This document shows positions 43,801-51,335 of a stretch of 64,000 nt of DNA, piece after piece (position 1 is the first letter of the stretch; each line of letters begins with the position of its first letter). The position numbers and the translations under genes were made by a program. The notes under the pieces are model-generated. The model searched no databases and was not told the origin of the DNA. It saw only the letters and a list, made by a program, of their open reading frames with translations. The DNA is from Bactericera cockerelli (lineage: Eukaryota; Arthropoda; Insecta; Hemiptera; Triozidae), in NCBI GenBank assembly GCA_024516035.1, contig CM044965.1:25270993-25334992 (forward strand), written 5' to 3'.

Positions 43801-46800
43801 TAATAATAATAATATTTGTGTTGTACATAGGTATATTATTTGTTAATATTTTGCGATCCGAACCACTCCAAGACAAACCTTAAATAGTCAACGACATTCT
43901 TGTAGCATCTACTCATGAATATACTGGGTGTGCTGGATGCAGAAACTTTTGTAATGTCCTCCAAAATAACGCGGGCATCAGTTGGTTCGAATCCCACCCA
44001 ATGGTTGAGTTTTTCTTCAGTCATTTGAGACTTGACCACATGATAATAGCACCAAAGCAACTGCAGGAATACATAATGTAACTCTTTAGTTAAAGTTATC
44101 ATATTTGTGTTAATCATCTTTCGTGATATCACAACTACTCAAACTCGCTTTACTAAATCGACGAAGATTTTGAGTAGGCATAACGTTTTTTTTTTTTTTT
44201 TTTTTTGTTTTTTTGTTGAAGATCAGTGAATGTACTTTTATTTCTCTCATGCTGTTCCTGTCACATGCGGTTATGTGGTTTCTTAATAATAATAATAACC
44301 ACCAGGCGAGGTTAATTCTCAAAGCATTTTCTACCATTTTATATCAGAGTCTTATTATCATGTAGTCACAAACTCAAATTAATGAGGAAAAATTCATGTA
44401 GGTACTGGGTGGGATTCGAACCAACGGATCCCTACGCTTCCTGGATTACTAGACTAGCGCGTTAACCACTTGACTACCAGTGCACGGTTTTGTATAACTT
44501 TAACCACACACTGTAGTCAACTATGGTGCTAGGATTGGAACAAGAAGGTCATTTACAGTAAGGTCACAGTCATAAAGCCAAATATACAGTCATATTATAT
44601 TACCCATTCAATTGCTTACGTATTACTATGCAGTGAACAGTTGGAATCCAATCGCACTTCATTCCAAGAAAAGCTTATAATTCAATTATTGAATTATCAG
44701 TTATCAAGGACCAATGGAACATTTACATTATTATTAAATTATTTATTAGATATAAAAGACATACGGATAGTACAAATAAATATTACAAAAATTAAAAAAA
44801 TGGAAACAATATAAAAAAATGTTCATCCGTTGGTTCAAATCTCTGCACTACCTGGATTACCAGGCTAGCGCGTTAACCACTAAACTTGATACAATTAATG
44901 GAACAAACGTAATAAAATTAGTAAGTATAGGTAATCCGTGTGCGAGTAAGTATAAGTGTGCGAGTAAGTATAAGTGTGTGAGTAAGTATAAGTGTAATAT
45001 TCTCGACCTAGCAATGCACCAGCAGGTTTTCCTTTGAAAGATGACTAATAGTAATAATTTTACTAGTACTGAAGCGATAAGGTATTTTCTCAATTGCCAC
45101 TTGATAAGGCGTTAGTACTGAACGAACGTTAAACAGATCCTGTACCAGTTACAACTTGTGCCAGCTTGAGTAGGCCGGGCAGAGTCTTGAGGTAGTCTAT
45201 TCTATTCTATTCTACTTACAACTTGTGCCAGCTTGAGTAGGCCGGGCAGAGTCTTGAGGTAGTCTATTCTATTCTATTCTACTTACAAATTGTGCCAGCT
45301 TGAGTAGGCCGGGCAGAGTCTTGAGGTAGTCTATTCTATTCTATTCTACTTACAAATTGTGCCAGCTTGAGTAGGCCGGGCAGAGTCTTGAGGTAGTCTA
45401 TTCTATTCTATTTACTTACAAATTGTGCCAAGCTTGAGTAGGCCGGCAGAGTCTGAGGTAAGTCTATTCTATTCTACTTACAACTTGTGCCAGCTTGAGT
45501 AGGCCGGGCAGAGTCTTGAGGTAGTCTATTCTATTCTATTCTACTTACAATTGTGCCAGCTCGAGTAGGCCAGGCAGAGTCTTGAGGTAGCCTATTCTAT
45601 TCTACTTACAACTTGTGCCAGCTTGAGTAGGCCGGGCAGAGTCTTGAGGTAGTCTATTCTATTCTATTCTACTTACAAATTGTGCCAGCTCGAGTAGGCC
45701 AGGCAGAGTCTTGAGGTAGCCTATTCTATTCTACTTACAAACTTGTGCCAGCTTGAGTAGGCCGGGCAGAGTCTTGAGGTAGTCTATTCTATTCTATTCT
45801 ACTTACAACTTGTGCCAGCTTGAGTAGGCCGGGCAGAGTCTTGAGGTAGTCTATTCTATTCTATTCTACTTACAACTTGTGCCAGCTTGAGTAGGCCGGC
45901 AGAGTCTTGAGGTAGTCTATTCTATTCTATTCTACTTACAACTTGTGCCAGCTTGAGTAGGCCGGGCAGAGTCTTGAGGTAGTCTATTCTATTCTATTCT
46001 ACTTACAACTTGTGCCAGCTTGAGTAGGCCGGGCAGAGTCTTGAGGTAGTCTATTCTATTCTTTTCTACTTACAACTTGTGCCAGCTTGAGTAGGCCGGG
46101 CAGAGTCTTGAGGTAGTCTATTCTATTCTATTCTACTTACAACTTGTGCCAGCTTGAGTAGGCCGGGCAGAGTCTTGAGGTAGTCTATTCTATTCTATTC
46201 TACTTACAACTTGTGCCAGCTTGAGTAGGCCGGGCAGAGTCTTGAGGTAGTCTATTCTATTCTACTTACAACTTGTGCCAGCTTGAGTAGGCCGGGCAGA
46301 GTCTTGAGGTAGTCTATTCTATTCTATTCTACTTACAACTTGTGCCAGCTTGAGTAGGCCGGGCAGAGTCTTGAGGTAGTCTATTCTATTCTATTCTACT
46401 TACAACTTGTGCCAGCTTGAGGAGGCCGGGCAGAGTCTTGAGGTAGTCTATTCTATTCTATTCTACTTACAACTTGTGCAGCTTGAGTAGGCCGGGCAGA
46501 GTCTTGAGGTAGTCTATTCTATTCTACTTACAACTTGTGCCAGCTTGAGTAGGCCGGGCAAGTCTTGAGGTAGTCTATTCTATTTATTCTACTTACAACT
46601 TGTGCCAGCTTGAGTAGGCCAGACAGAGTCTTGAGGTAGTCTATTCTACTCTACTTACAACTTGTGCCAGCTTGAGTAGGCCGGGCAGAGTCTTGAGGTA
46701 GTCTATTCTATTCTATAAGTGGCCTAACAATGCTTTGCCATTATTGGCAGCTTCAACTGCATGTTCGTAATTTTTATTTTATTAAGTTATTTTTTACATT

Positions 46801-46959
46801 TTTAATTTATCATGAAGATGAAAGATTTGTTCAGCTGAAAAAAGCCCCACTCAGGCTGGGTGAGGTCAATGTGAGTAGCAGGTTTGTGAGTTTCCTGCGA
46901 ATGGAGGGTAAAACCCCCGTCGTGATATGACCATGGCAGTTGAAAGCGACGTTAAACCC

Positions 46960-47000
<41 letters not shown>

Positions 47001-48855
47001 ATCTTTTGAAAGGTACTAAAAAAAAAAAAAAAAAAAAAACTTACGACTTGTGCCAGCTTGAGTAGGCCAGGCAGAGTCTTGAGGTAGTCTATTCTATTTT
47101 AACTACATTTTTTGACACTGTGATATATTTAATTTTATTGACATATTTTTTTACCTTTATTGATGTGTTTAAGTATACAGGGTGGGGCAAAAGTCTGGAA
47201 ACCCCTGAATAACTTTCGAATGGCTTCTTCGGTAAAATTAAAATTTTGTAAGGTAAACCGGGCTAATAAGACCTTCTTTTAGAGTGGGGTCAATTTTTGT
47301 TACCGGTCCCCATGTCGGGGCCAGGGGGGCCAACTTCATTTTTTTAAATACGAACCCCCACCTTGCGATACATTTTTGGAAAGGTCTTTAAATAAGAAAT
47401 ACATTGGTGCAAATTTTATTTTTTTAATATTAACTGTTTGCAAATGGCGTCCAACATTGTGTATGCAGTAAAGTCTGGAAACCCCTGAATATCTTTTGAA
47501 AGGGCTTTCTCAGTAAATTTAAAATTGTACACGGTAAGTCGGGGCAGTTAGACCTTTCCAAAAATGTATCGCAAGGTGGGGTTTTGTATTTGAAAAAATG
47601 AAGTTGGCCTCCCTGGCCCAGACATGGGGGCCGGTAAAAAAAAATCGGTCCCATTCTAATATAAGGTCTAATTACCAAGGATTACCGTACACAATTTTAA
47701 ATTTACTGAGAAAGCCATTTCGAAAGATATTCAGGGGTTTCCAGAATTTACTGCATACAGAAAGTTGGACGCCATTTGCAAACAGTTAATATTAAAAAAA
47801 ATAAAATTTGCACCAATGTATTTGTTATTTAAAGACCTTTTCAAAAATGTATCGCAAGGTGGGGGTTCGTATTTAAAAAAATGAAGTTGCCCCCCCTGGC
47901 CCCGACATGGGGGCCGGTAACAAAAATCGACCCGACTCTAAAGGAAGGTCTTATTAGCCCGGTTTACCGTACAAAATTTTAATTTTACCGAAGAAGCCAT
48001 TCGAAAGTTATTCAGGGGTTTCCAGACTTTTGCCCCACCCTGTATATTGACATTTGTAAATAGGACTAGCTCGTTAATTAACACCTGTTTACCGGGCTTA
48101 TTATTATTTATTTATTCTAATACTTACGACTTGTGCCAGCTTGAGTAGGCCGGGCAGAGTCTTGAGGTAGTCTATTCTATTCTATTCTACTTACAAATTG
48201 TGCCAGCTCGAGTAGGCCAGGCAGAGTCTTGAGGTAGTCTATTCTATTCTATTCTACTTACAACTTGTGCCAGCTTGAGGAGGCCGGGCAGAGTCTTGAG
48301 GTAGTCTATTCTATTCTATTCTACTTACAAATTGTGCCAGCTTGAGTAGGCCGGGCAGAGTCTTGAGGTAGTCTATTCTATTCTATTCTACTTACAACTT
48401 GTGCCAGCTTGAGGAGGCCGGGCAGAGTCTTGAGGTAGTCTATTCTATTCTATTCTACTTACAACTTGTGCCAGCTTGAGTAGGCCGGGCAGAGTCTTGA
48501 GGTAGTCTATTCTATTCTATTCTACTTACAACTTGTGCCAGCTTGAGGAGGCCGGGCAGAGTCTTGAGGTAGTCTATTCTATTCTATTCTACTTACAAAT
48601 TGTGCCAGCTTGAGTAGGCCAGGCAGAGTCTTGAGGTAGTCTATTCTATTCTATTCTACTTACAACTTGTGCCAGCTTGAGTAGGCCGGGCAGAGTCTTG
48701 AGGTAGTCTATTCTATTCTATTCTACTTACAACTTGTGCCAGCTTGAGTAGGCCGGGCAGAGTCTTGAGGTAGCCGGTGTTGAGGATGATGGCGGAGGTG
48801 GTGGTGGAGGTGGTGGTGCGAGTCACGGTGACGGTGTGGGACATGTTGGCGTGAT
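30665..48855 (-). CDS. CMTM4-like MARVEL membrane protein, gene B (spliced, 165 aa)
   Basis: Four phase-0 coding exons on the minus strand: 48731-48844 (with 11 nt of 5' UTR to 48855), 37377-37565, 31358-31477 and 30665-30739. The product starts MSHTVTVTRTTTSTTTSA, a short Thr-rich cytosolic tail, then LNTGYLKTLPGLLKLAQ. Four helices follow (about 38-53, 67-88, 103-122, 142-159), the layout of CKLF-like MARVEL proteins, which chaperone or traffic other membrane proteins. It ends SYKGI. An acceptor CACAG at 48856 shows an upstream non-coding exon. The gene spans 18 kb, mostly repeats, and each of its first three coding exons has splice-edge arrays beside it. Name given by resemblance only. Confidence 0.88.
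30770..31205. mobile_element. Dispersed repeat M interrupted by repeat K
   Basis: M starts ACTAGCCGTTTGCCCGTACT and reads CTCATGAAAATGTTGATACC, GGCTGTGGTACT. It resumes after K at GGGCTGTGGTATTGTAAACA. The other copy (52365-52815) is interrupted by J. Confidence 0.7.
30955..31105. repeat. Dispersed repeat K
   Basis: CCATGTGTGATGTCATGGTG, ATATGGGTGAACCCGTTGG, GTTCTGGGCTCCTTCCATG. Second copy at 37875-38030. The two ORFs here are artefacts. Confidence 0.72.
31358..31477 (-). CDS. Gene B exon 3 (third helix)
   Basis: After CTCGCCAG. Encodes EFIYHGGAFIFYLIASCILL, then LEVSNDKYNTHYQRPYFVIS before GTGAGTA. 40 codons. Its first 59 bp and acceptor recur seven times upstream. Confidence 0.9.
31500..31595 (-). 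repeat. Acceptor-edge fragment and TAA repeat, left of the retrotransposon
   Basis: GTTCAAGGAGAAAATTCCTG and GAGAGAAGGAAATAAACAAG, then (TAA)n at 31574-31595. The same text occurs uninterrupted at 35765-35855, so the retrotransposon split one unit here. Confidence 0.88.
31784..35005 (+). CDS. Retrotransposon polyprotein, DNA-binding region and reverse transcriptase (1073 aa)
   Basis: Starts MSQSQQTSTGNRGFARG in a Ser-rich segment. TGRMRWTKELNKKLLYAYY (about residues 115-135) resembles the Myb-like or helical DNA-binding region before RT in this group. RT blocks follow: WKSPGQDKIQNYWLKMF, GSYRPITCLPNIYKLLSSII, WIDYQKCYDSIPHTWIL, IFQGDPLSSLLFCLCLNPLS and catalytic YMDDLKLYA (YMDD at 754-757). 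CRLCNRVTESIQH begins the zinc knuckle, where the frame is lost to a stop at 35003. Starts further upstream cannot be excluded. Confidence 0.88.
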   Translation: MSQSQQTSTGNRGFARGITTRDHRYLRPTFQYHHGSSSESEPSSSDDNYSPRRSNVVASNALLPTTTTSTLDISTTRYSNNNRPDNPNDSPYGHSLSVLSSPECTSSPSTTCHRNEKTGRMRWTKELNKKLLYAYYQSTEVETNRKNYLSRLENYWLLLCPSLSFNKNKLAGQVRSILKRQVFTTHELDIIKSKVREEFFQPVTQNNTINNDNDNDQSNPINQDLEDSVTELNNVSENNERNQNENNNSADIIAKFDSFVVQYKNVHIDVKPNIPKVPYGNKTLKTVLEVNEALKTKFNSSKTISETHNLIYCAALTVCFLLNIKTHEGNQPNKQTKRTPPWLFRLENQIKNMRSKIGTLTHYFKNNCQVSFSVKHKIKMIAHELKVKFWTPDYNEKLKVQLEILKQRSAALGYRIRKYNKRKKKYEQNKLFRKNQKKFYTSLNKEKVSEKSVLPTAQDLFSFWNSLWGERNVHNESAAWINEEKTRMTNTNKMDSIKITRDDVTQAAKYLKNWKSPGQDKIQNYWLKMFSNCHFILAKQFQDCLTNPDMLPDSFTKGITYMIPKNKNTHDPGSYRPITCLPNIYKLLSSIIKSKIYQHVYTNNILAKEQNGIKKKARGSKELLIIDRIITNHAKNNKRNLSVGWIDYQKCYDSIPHTWILQILDIYKVDPLITKFLQSTMNSWSTKLTCKLGENTAEIRTEKIFFKRGIFQGDPLSSLLFCLCLNPLSNILNNSPFGYKINMKDNFQLNHLFYMDDLKLYANGPDQLEHLIELVTMFSENICMKFGIEKCNVLHVKRGKVCDPVNMTLSNKITIKSLNKGESYKYLGLKQNFNINDTNMKQEYENIFMKKVNTVLTTELNAKNKIQAINSWAIPFLMYTFGILTWSKTDLQNLNRKVRMALYNNRSHHIHSATERLYLPRKEGGRGLLDLQMLYYKQVNKFRQYFIENKTPFMEYFKRSDFFTPLNLAKATYSISLPRTQEQLKTDLLAGPMKGKYPKSLYNDPFVDKSLSTAYLTDGYLMSETEGFIHAIQDQVMKTRNYMRYVMKVPIETDLCRLCNRVTESIQHTLIWL
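34990..35540 (+). pseudogene. Retrotransposon C-terminal part: end of CCHC knuckle and restriction-like endonuclease
   Basis: The frame that resumes at about 34994 reads SGCSVLAPKEYTNRHNLVGN, completing C-X2-C-X8-H-X4-C if one base near 34993 is extra. Then RPDILFVDKN and INIIDVTIPLDD give the PD...D signature of the restriction-like endonuclease, and it ends IIRKILSEEM. One single-base insertion separates it from the main ORF, suggesting recent activity. Confidence 0.85.
35661..36430 (-). repeat. Seven copies of gene B exon 3 acceptor edge (about 97 bp each)
   Basis: Each unit holds the acceptor (TCTCTCCAG), the first 59 bp of exon 3 (EFIYHGG to ASCILL in frame) and a (TAA)n run; exon copies start near 35672, 35853, 35946, 36033, 36140, 36238 and 36345. 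The downstream half and donor are missing, so none can be a whole exon. In transcription order they all precede the real acceptor. The overlapping short ORFs here are artefacts. Confidence 0.95.
36545..36650 (+). repeat. Dispersed repeat I
   Basis: AACTGTTGGCATAATGGGAC, CTACCTGTCTTGCGCTGACA, GTCTAAATAAAGCACTACTT. Other copies at 51258, 55200, 58340 and, inverted, 62697. Ends in a poly(A)-signal-like AATAAAGC, so probably a retroelement 3' end. Confidence 0.75.
36815..37376 (-). repeat. Three tandem copies of gene B exon 2 donor edge
   Basis: Copies near 36873, 36996 and 37178 carry the donor (ACTTACAAAC on the plus strand) and the last 70-80 bp of exon 2, with flanking intron (CAATCTCACACACAC). 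In transcription order they follow the real donor. Exon text is diverging (GGTGCTC, GCTGCCC, GCTACCC). Confidence 0.92.
37377..37565 (-). CDS. Gene B exon 2 (first and second helices)
   Basis: After GCTTTCAG. Encodes IIGAIILGIYIYNSDVYFHN, FTSNRPEAFFICIATAFFLG, SFLLLLSCLISISTASIIAK and TTF before GTAAGT. NFT is a possible glycosylation site in the first loop. 63 codons. Confidence 0.9.
37637..37825 (-). mobile_element. SINE-A
   Basis: AACCACCAGGCGAGGTTAAT, GGTGGAATTCGAACCAACGG, CGTTAACCACTTGACTACC. Confidence 0.88.
37875..38035. repeat. Dispersed repeat K
   Basis: TTTACTTTCCGTGTCCATGT, GGTGAACCCTTTGGACACC, GTTCTGGGCTCCTTCCGTG. Confidence 0.72.
38590..38712 (+). mobile_element. SINE-E
   Basis: CCTCCGTGGCTCAGTGGTCA, GGTTGCGGGTTCGAATCCC, GCGGAAAATTCTGACCGAGT; body shortened. 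Confidence 0.82.
38735..38950. repeat. Dispersed repeat J
   Basis: TTTAAAAATAGGACATATTA to GGACGGAGTTATTGCC and ATATCTCTTCCACCTAACC. Confidence 0.7.
38960..39310. other. Gene B intron, nothing recognised
   Basis: No ORF or family repeat seen. Confidence 0.4.
39316..39500 (+). mobile_element. SINE-F
   Basis: CACTGTGGCAGAGTGAG, AGCGGGGCAGGAATTTTTCT, TCCACTCATACCTCGTGAGG. Confidence 0.8.
39803..39935 (+). mobile_element. SINE-B, full copy
   Basis: GACCTCAGTAGCTTGATCGA, GGAGGTCGGTGGTTCAAG, AAAGCGAGTTTGAGTAGTTG, ends CACAAATATGATAAC. Confidence 0.88.
39940..40370. other. Gene B intron, nothing recognised
   Basis: AT-rich, no coding signal. Confidence 0.4.
40478..41265. repeat. GA/CT-rich microsatellite block
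   Basis: Purine-rich (GAGA) from 40478 to 40675, a switch to pure CT at 40745-40810, then GA-rich again to 41265. Strand asymmetry changes twice. Interrupted near 41085-41165 by a (GAATT)n-tailed insertion. Gene-like Ser/Leu or Arg/Glu ORFs are artefacts. Confidence 0.92.
41085..41170. mobile_element. Retroelement tail with GAATT repeats
   Basis: GAATTGAATTGAATTGAATA, then CTTTTATTTATTTGTACAAG: a tailed retroposed fragment in the GA block. Confidence 0.5.
41438..41572 (+). mobile_element. SINE-B
   Basis: GACTTCAGTAGCTTCATCGA, CCTGGAGGTCGATG, GAATCGAGTTTGAGTAG, GTGATTAACACAAATC. Confidence 0.82.
41655..41716. other. Duplicated palindrome
   Basis: TGCTGATATATCCTCTAGGA occurs twice 29 bp apart. 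The second copy forms a perfect hairpin, TTGCTGATATATCCTC / TAG / GAGGATATATCAGCAA (41682-41716), with 16-bp arms. Confidence 0.8.
42036..42175 (+). mobile_element. SINE-B
   Basis: GACCTCAGTAGCTTGATCGA, GGTCAGTGGTTCGAGACCC, TTTCAGCGTGGATTTAGTAA, with a small body duplication. Confidence 0.88.
42526..42710 (-). repeat. Dispersed repeat H
   Basis: GGGTGGCGTCATCGTGAACG to CCCCAGCCAGACTGCTGG, last part duplicated as in the copy at 21684. Confidence 0.82.
42715..43030. other. Gene B intron, nothing recognised
   Basis: AT-rich, no coding signal. Confidence 0.4.
43040..43252 (-). mobile_element. SINE-A
   Basis: ACTCTTTAATGGAAGGTAAC, GGGATTCGAACCAACGGATC, GTTAACCACTTGACTACCAG. Confidence 0.88.
43322..43440 (-). 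mobile_element. D-type SINE body
   Basis: ACGTCGCTTTCAACTGCATG, CACAAACCTGCTACTCACAT, CCAGCCTGGGTTGGGCCGG; head missing. Confidence 0.75.
43456..43628 (-). mobile_element. SINE-C, body only
   Basis: TGTTTCACAGCCGTTTTTAT, CTACTGTAGACGATTGTGG, AATACTTCCCATTTAGGTGC. The head is absent. Confidence 0.82.
43720..43815. repeat. TTG-rich microsatellite
   Basis: Imperfect TGTTGT runs ending in (AAT)n. Confidence 0.75.
43960..44075 (+). mobile_element. SINE-A fragment
   Basis: GTTGGTTCGAATCCCACCCA, then TTCAGTCATTTGAGACTTGA. Confidence 0.6.
44096..44168 (-). mobile_element. SINE-B tail fragment
   Basis: CATATTTGTGTTAATCATCT, CACAACTACTCAAACTCGCT. The tRNA head is missing. Confidence 0.72.
44290..44486 (-). 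mobile_element. SINE-A
   Basis: AACCACCAGGCGAGGTTAAT, GGGTGGGATTCGAACCAACG, ACCACTTGACTACCAGTGCA. Confidence 0.88.
44725..44882. repeat. Repeat J fragment followed by SINE-A head fragment
   Basis: TTTATTAGATATAAAAGACA is J-like; CATCCGTTGGTTCAAATCTC to GCGCGTTAACCACT (44820-44882) is a minus SINE-A head. Confidence 0.6.
45145..46716 (-). repeat. Array of gene B exon 1 donor edges, distal block (24 copies)
   Basis: Units of 62-67 bp. On the minus strand each reads CTACCTCAAGACTCTGCCCG, GCCTACTCAAGCTGGCACAA, GTT/GTAAGTAGAATAGAATAG. That is the last 43 bp of exon 1 with its 5' splice site and a short (AATAG)n spacer. Copies are very alike with few deletions, so the array is young or homogenised. 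There is no polypyrimidine tract or acceptor, so the copies cannot be whole exons. Confidence 0.97.
46846..47000 (+). mobile_element. D-type SINE body with long poly(A)
   Basis: CCACTCAGGCTGGGTGAGG, TTCCTGCGAATGGAGGGTAA, AGTTGAAAGCGACGTTAAAC, then about 40 A residues. A young-looking insertion between two parts of the array. Confidence 0.82.
47040..47090 (-). repeat. Single isolated unit of the exon 1 donor array
   Basis: ACTTACGACTTGTGCCAGCT to TCTTGAGGTAGTCTATTC, stranded between the SINE and the fold-back element. Confidence 0.9.
47178..48042. mobile_element. Fold-back element, 865 bp, near-complete palindrome
   Basis: CAGGGTGGGGCAAAAGTCTG at the left and CAGACTTTTGCCCCACCCTG at the right, flanked by TA-rich target. 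The arms pair through CGAAGAAGCCATTCGAAAG-type segments almost to the centre (about 47440-47780), where the end sequence is repeated internally (AAGTCTGGAAACCCCTGAAT). Confidence 0.92.
48123..48730 (-). repeat. Array of gene B exon 1 donor edges, proximal block (9 copies)
   Basis: Same unit as 45145-46716, adjoining the real exon 1 donor at 48730-48729. In transcription order these are the first decoy donors after the true one. Confidence 0.97.
48731..48844 (-). CDS. Gene B exon 1 (start codon)
   Basis: ATG at 48842-48844 in AACATGTCC. Encodes MSHTVTVTRTTTSTTTSAII and LNTGYLKTLPGLLKLAQV, then GTAAGT. It is the only copy with the full 5' half and start codon, which sets it apart from the array units. 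Acceptor CCACAG ends at 48856. Confidence 0.9.
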
Positions 48856-49350
48856 CTGTGGAGGTGAAGAGGAGAGTATGCGCATGAACCACCCTGTATT
48901 TTTCATAGATTTAAAAACAAATTAAGTTAAAAACAAGTGCACTGGTTAGTCAAGTGTTTGGCGTGATCTGTGGAGGGGGAAGAGAGAGAGTATTCGCATG
49001 AACCACCCTGTATGTTTCATAGATTTAAAAACAAGTGCACTGGTAGTGACGATGTGGGGAAGAGGAGAGTATTCGCATGAACCACCCTGTATTTTACATA
49101 GATATAAATACAAGTGCACTGGTAGTGACGATGTGGGAAAGAGGAGAGTATTCGCATGAACCACCCTGTATTTTTCATAGATATAAATACAAGTGCACTG
49201 GTAGTGACAGTGTGGGAAAGAGGAGAGTATGCGCATGAACCACCCTGTATTTTTCATAGATTTAAAAACAAATTAAGTTAAAAACAAGTGCACTGGTAGT
49301 CAAGTGTTTGGCGTGATCTGTGGAGGGGGAAGAGGAGAGTATTCTCATGA
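48856..49350 (-). repeat. Copies of the gene B exon 1 acceptor edge
   Basis: GGCGTGATCTGTGGAGGGGG recurs at 48960 and 49310. GAAGAGGAGAGTATTCGCAT with ATGAACCACCCTGTATTTTT recurs about five times. Several units include AAGTGCACTGGTAGT, the head of SINE-A. Confidence 0.9.
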
Positions 49351-49417
49351 ACCACCCTGTATTTTTCATAGATTTTTCAAAACAAAGTTAAAAAAAATCT
49401 GGTGTAAACATCACACG

Positions 49418-50040
49418 ACTTTCCTTATCCCCCAAAAAGGACTCGAATTCCGCCACTGGTGACTCAACAGTAACAGATAACTAAAAATAAATGCCGAATT
49501 CGTAATCAGCACTTCAAAATCATTGAATTTGATATGTCACAACCCCCAACTAGGATGAATAATAAAAATGTTAGTCAAAGTGGGTCCCTCCAAAATACCG
49601 GTAAATTGGAGCCGAGGTCCAAAAAGTTCAAGATATCAAAAAAATGATCAGAATAGACCCCTATTATTTTTGCATTCTAAGAAAATGTTGTTCTACAACT
49701 TTTTTTTTTGTATCTTTAACCAATTCAAAGAAGCGGCGCTTGCGGCTAATATTTGCGGCCCTGCGGCCGTGGAATGCGGCCGATTTCAACCAAAAGTTTC
49801 GTGGTTCGTCTGGTGTATAAAATTAATTTCCATACAAAATTTCAAGTCTCTATCTCTTACCGTTCTCGAGATATACTGTTCACACACAGACACACAGACA
49901 GACAGACAGACGCACGGACCAATGGCTGAAAACAACTTTTTTGGTATCCTGAGGCTATGATTCGTCCAGAAATGTGAAAACCTGGGTAGGTCAAATTTTC
50001 GACGAATACAATACTTTCCTTATTATAGGATAAGGAAAGT
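49418..50040. mobile_element. DNA transposon relic with 13-bp perfect inverted ends
   Basis: ACTTTCCTTATCC at 49418-49430 and GGATAAGGAAAGT at 50028-50040. 623 bp, with an internal GACAGACAGACAGAC run and no transposase. ATTCGTCCAGAAATG also occurs near 19798. Confidence 0.75.
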
Positions 50041-50267
50041 AACAAGTGCACTGGTAGTCAAGTGGTTAACGCGGTAGCCTATTATAATATTGTTACAAAC
50101 TTAAAATAATAGGATAGTACCCTTTCTCAAAGTTAAAAAAAATAAAAAACTGTGTTCAGAAATTTCTAATACTACTATACCATTTCTAATAGAGCCGTCG
50201 AACCTGGATATAAGAGAACTCAAGTGACCGGAATTTTTCTCCCTTATATCCAGGTTTTTCTTATAAA

Positions 50268-50370
50268 GAGGTTCACTGGTAGTCAAGTAGTTAACGCGCT
50301 AGTCTGGTAAGCCAGGTAGCGTAGGGATCCGTTAGTTCGAATCCCACCCAGTGCATGAATTTTCCTCATT
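50268..50370 (+). mobile_element. SINE-A, truncated
   Basis: CACTGGTAGTCAAGTAGTTA, GTAGCGTAGGGATCCGTTAG, CGAATCCCACCCAGTGCATG. Confidence 0.8.
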
Positions 50371-50433
50371 GGAATTTTCCTCATTTCCTTAGAGGAGATA
50401 CCGTGAGCAATGATAATAATAATAATAAAAAGT

Positions 50434-50578
50434 TATTATTTTTGTGTTAATCTCCTACGTGATATCACATCTACTCAAACTCGCTTTACTAAATCTACGC
50501 TGAAACCGGGACTTGAACCACCGACCTCCAGGTTACAAGTCCGCCGTCTTTTCGATCAAGCTTTTGAGGTCGGTTAAT
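50434..50578 (-). mobile_element. SINE-B
   Basis: TTTTTGTGTTAATCTCCTAC, ACCGGGACTTGAACCACCGA, CTCCAGGTTACAAGTCCGCC. Confidence 0.88.
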
Positions 50579-50599
50579 AATAATAATAATAATGTGTTA

Positions 50600-51250
50600 G
50601 TCACTTACAACCCCTGACGGCGCTGATATTACTCATGTTTCTCAGAAGTCTTTTACAAATTTTAATGTAACAGAAAAGAAGAAAATCTCTTTGGTTTTAT
50701 CAGTTTTTTTATCAGTATCTACTTGAATAAAAAAAAAGTTTTTCTCTCTCACAATTTATAAAAGTTCATATTACTCTTGTAATACTTAATTGTAAATACA
50801 ATGAAACATAATATTTATTATACAAATACATTTTCCCACCGGCCGCGCCTTATTATCAGGTAAATATGTTTTTTAAATGTTCAAATTACACGTAATAAAG
50901 TTTCCGAAAGAAACCGCGGATTCTCTTCTTGAGTAATTAACAATGGTTTTAATATTTAATAATTCTTTTTTTTTTGTTGCTAATTTTACCCTAAATTACA
51001 CGTCACCACGGAAAAAACGATAATTTTACAAAAAAAAGCTGGGTTCCCTTTAATTTATATTCAAGATTGTATATATTGTAATTAATTTATATTGTAACAT
51101 ATATATTGTAACATTTAATTTATATTGTAGATTGTTTTTCACAAAAACGTTAGGTAAGTATTGTGAGCTATAACTATTTGTAAAAACCACTTTTAAAGTA
51201 AACAAACAGAAAAAAGCACCGAGAAAATCACAGAATAATTTAATTACATA
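50600..51250. other. AT-rich stretch, nothing recognised
   Basis: ATATTGTAACATTTAATTTA-type short repeats near 51060-51130. No gene seen. Confidence 0.4.
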
Positions 51251-51257
51251 GGTATAT

Positions 51258-51335
51258 TATAAACTGTTGGCATAATGGGACTACCTGTCTTGCGCTGACA
51301 TTCTAAATAAAGCACTACTTATACTTATATCGCTG
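51258..51335 (+). repeat. Dispersed repeat I
   Basis: AACTGTTGGCATAATGGGAC to AATAAAGCACTACTTATAC. Confidence 0.8.

Noticed and set aside
48946..49257. ORF of 103 codons with repeated GWFMRILS
   Set aside because: It is a reading of the exon 1 acceptor array, including SINE-A head fragments.
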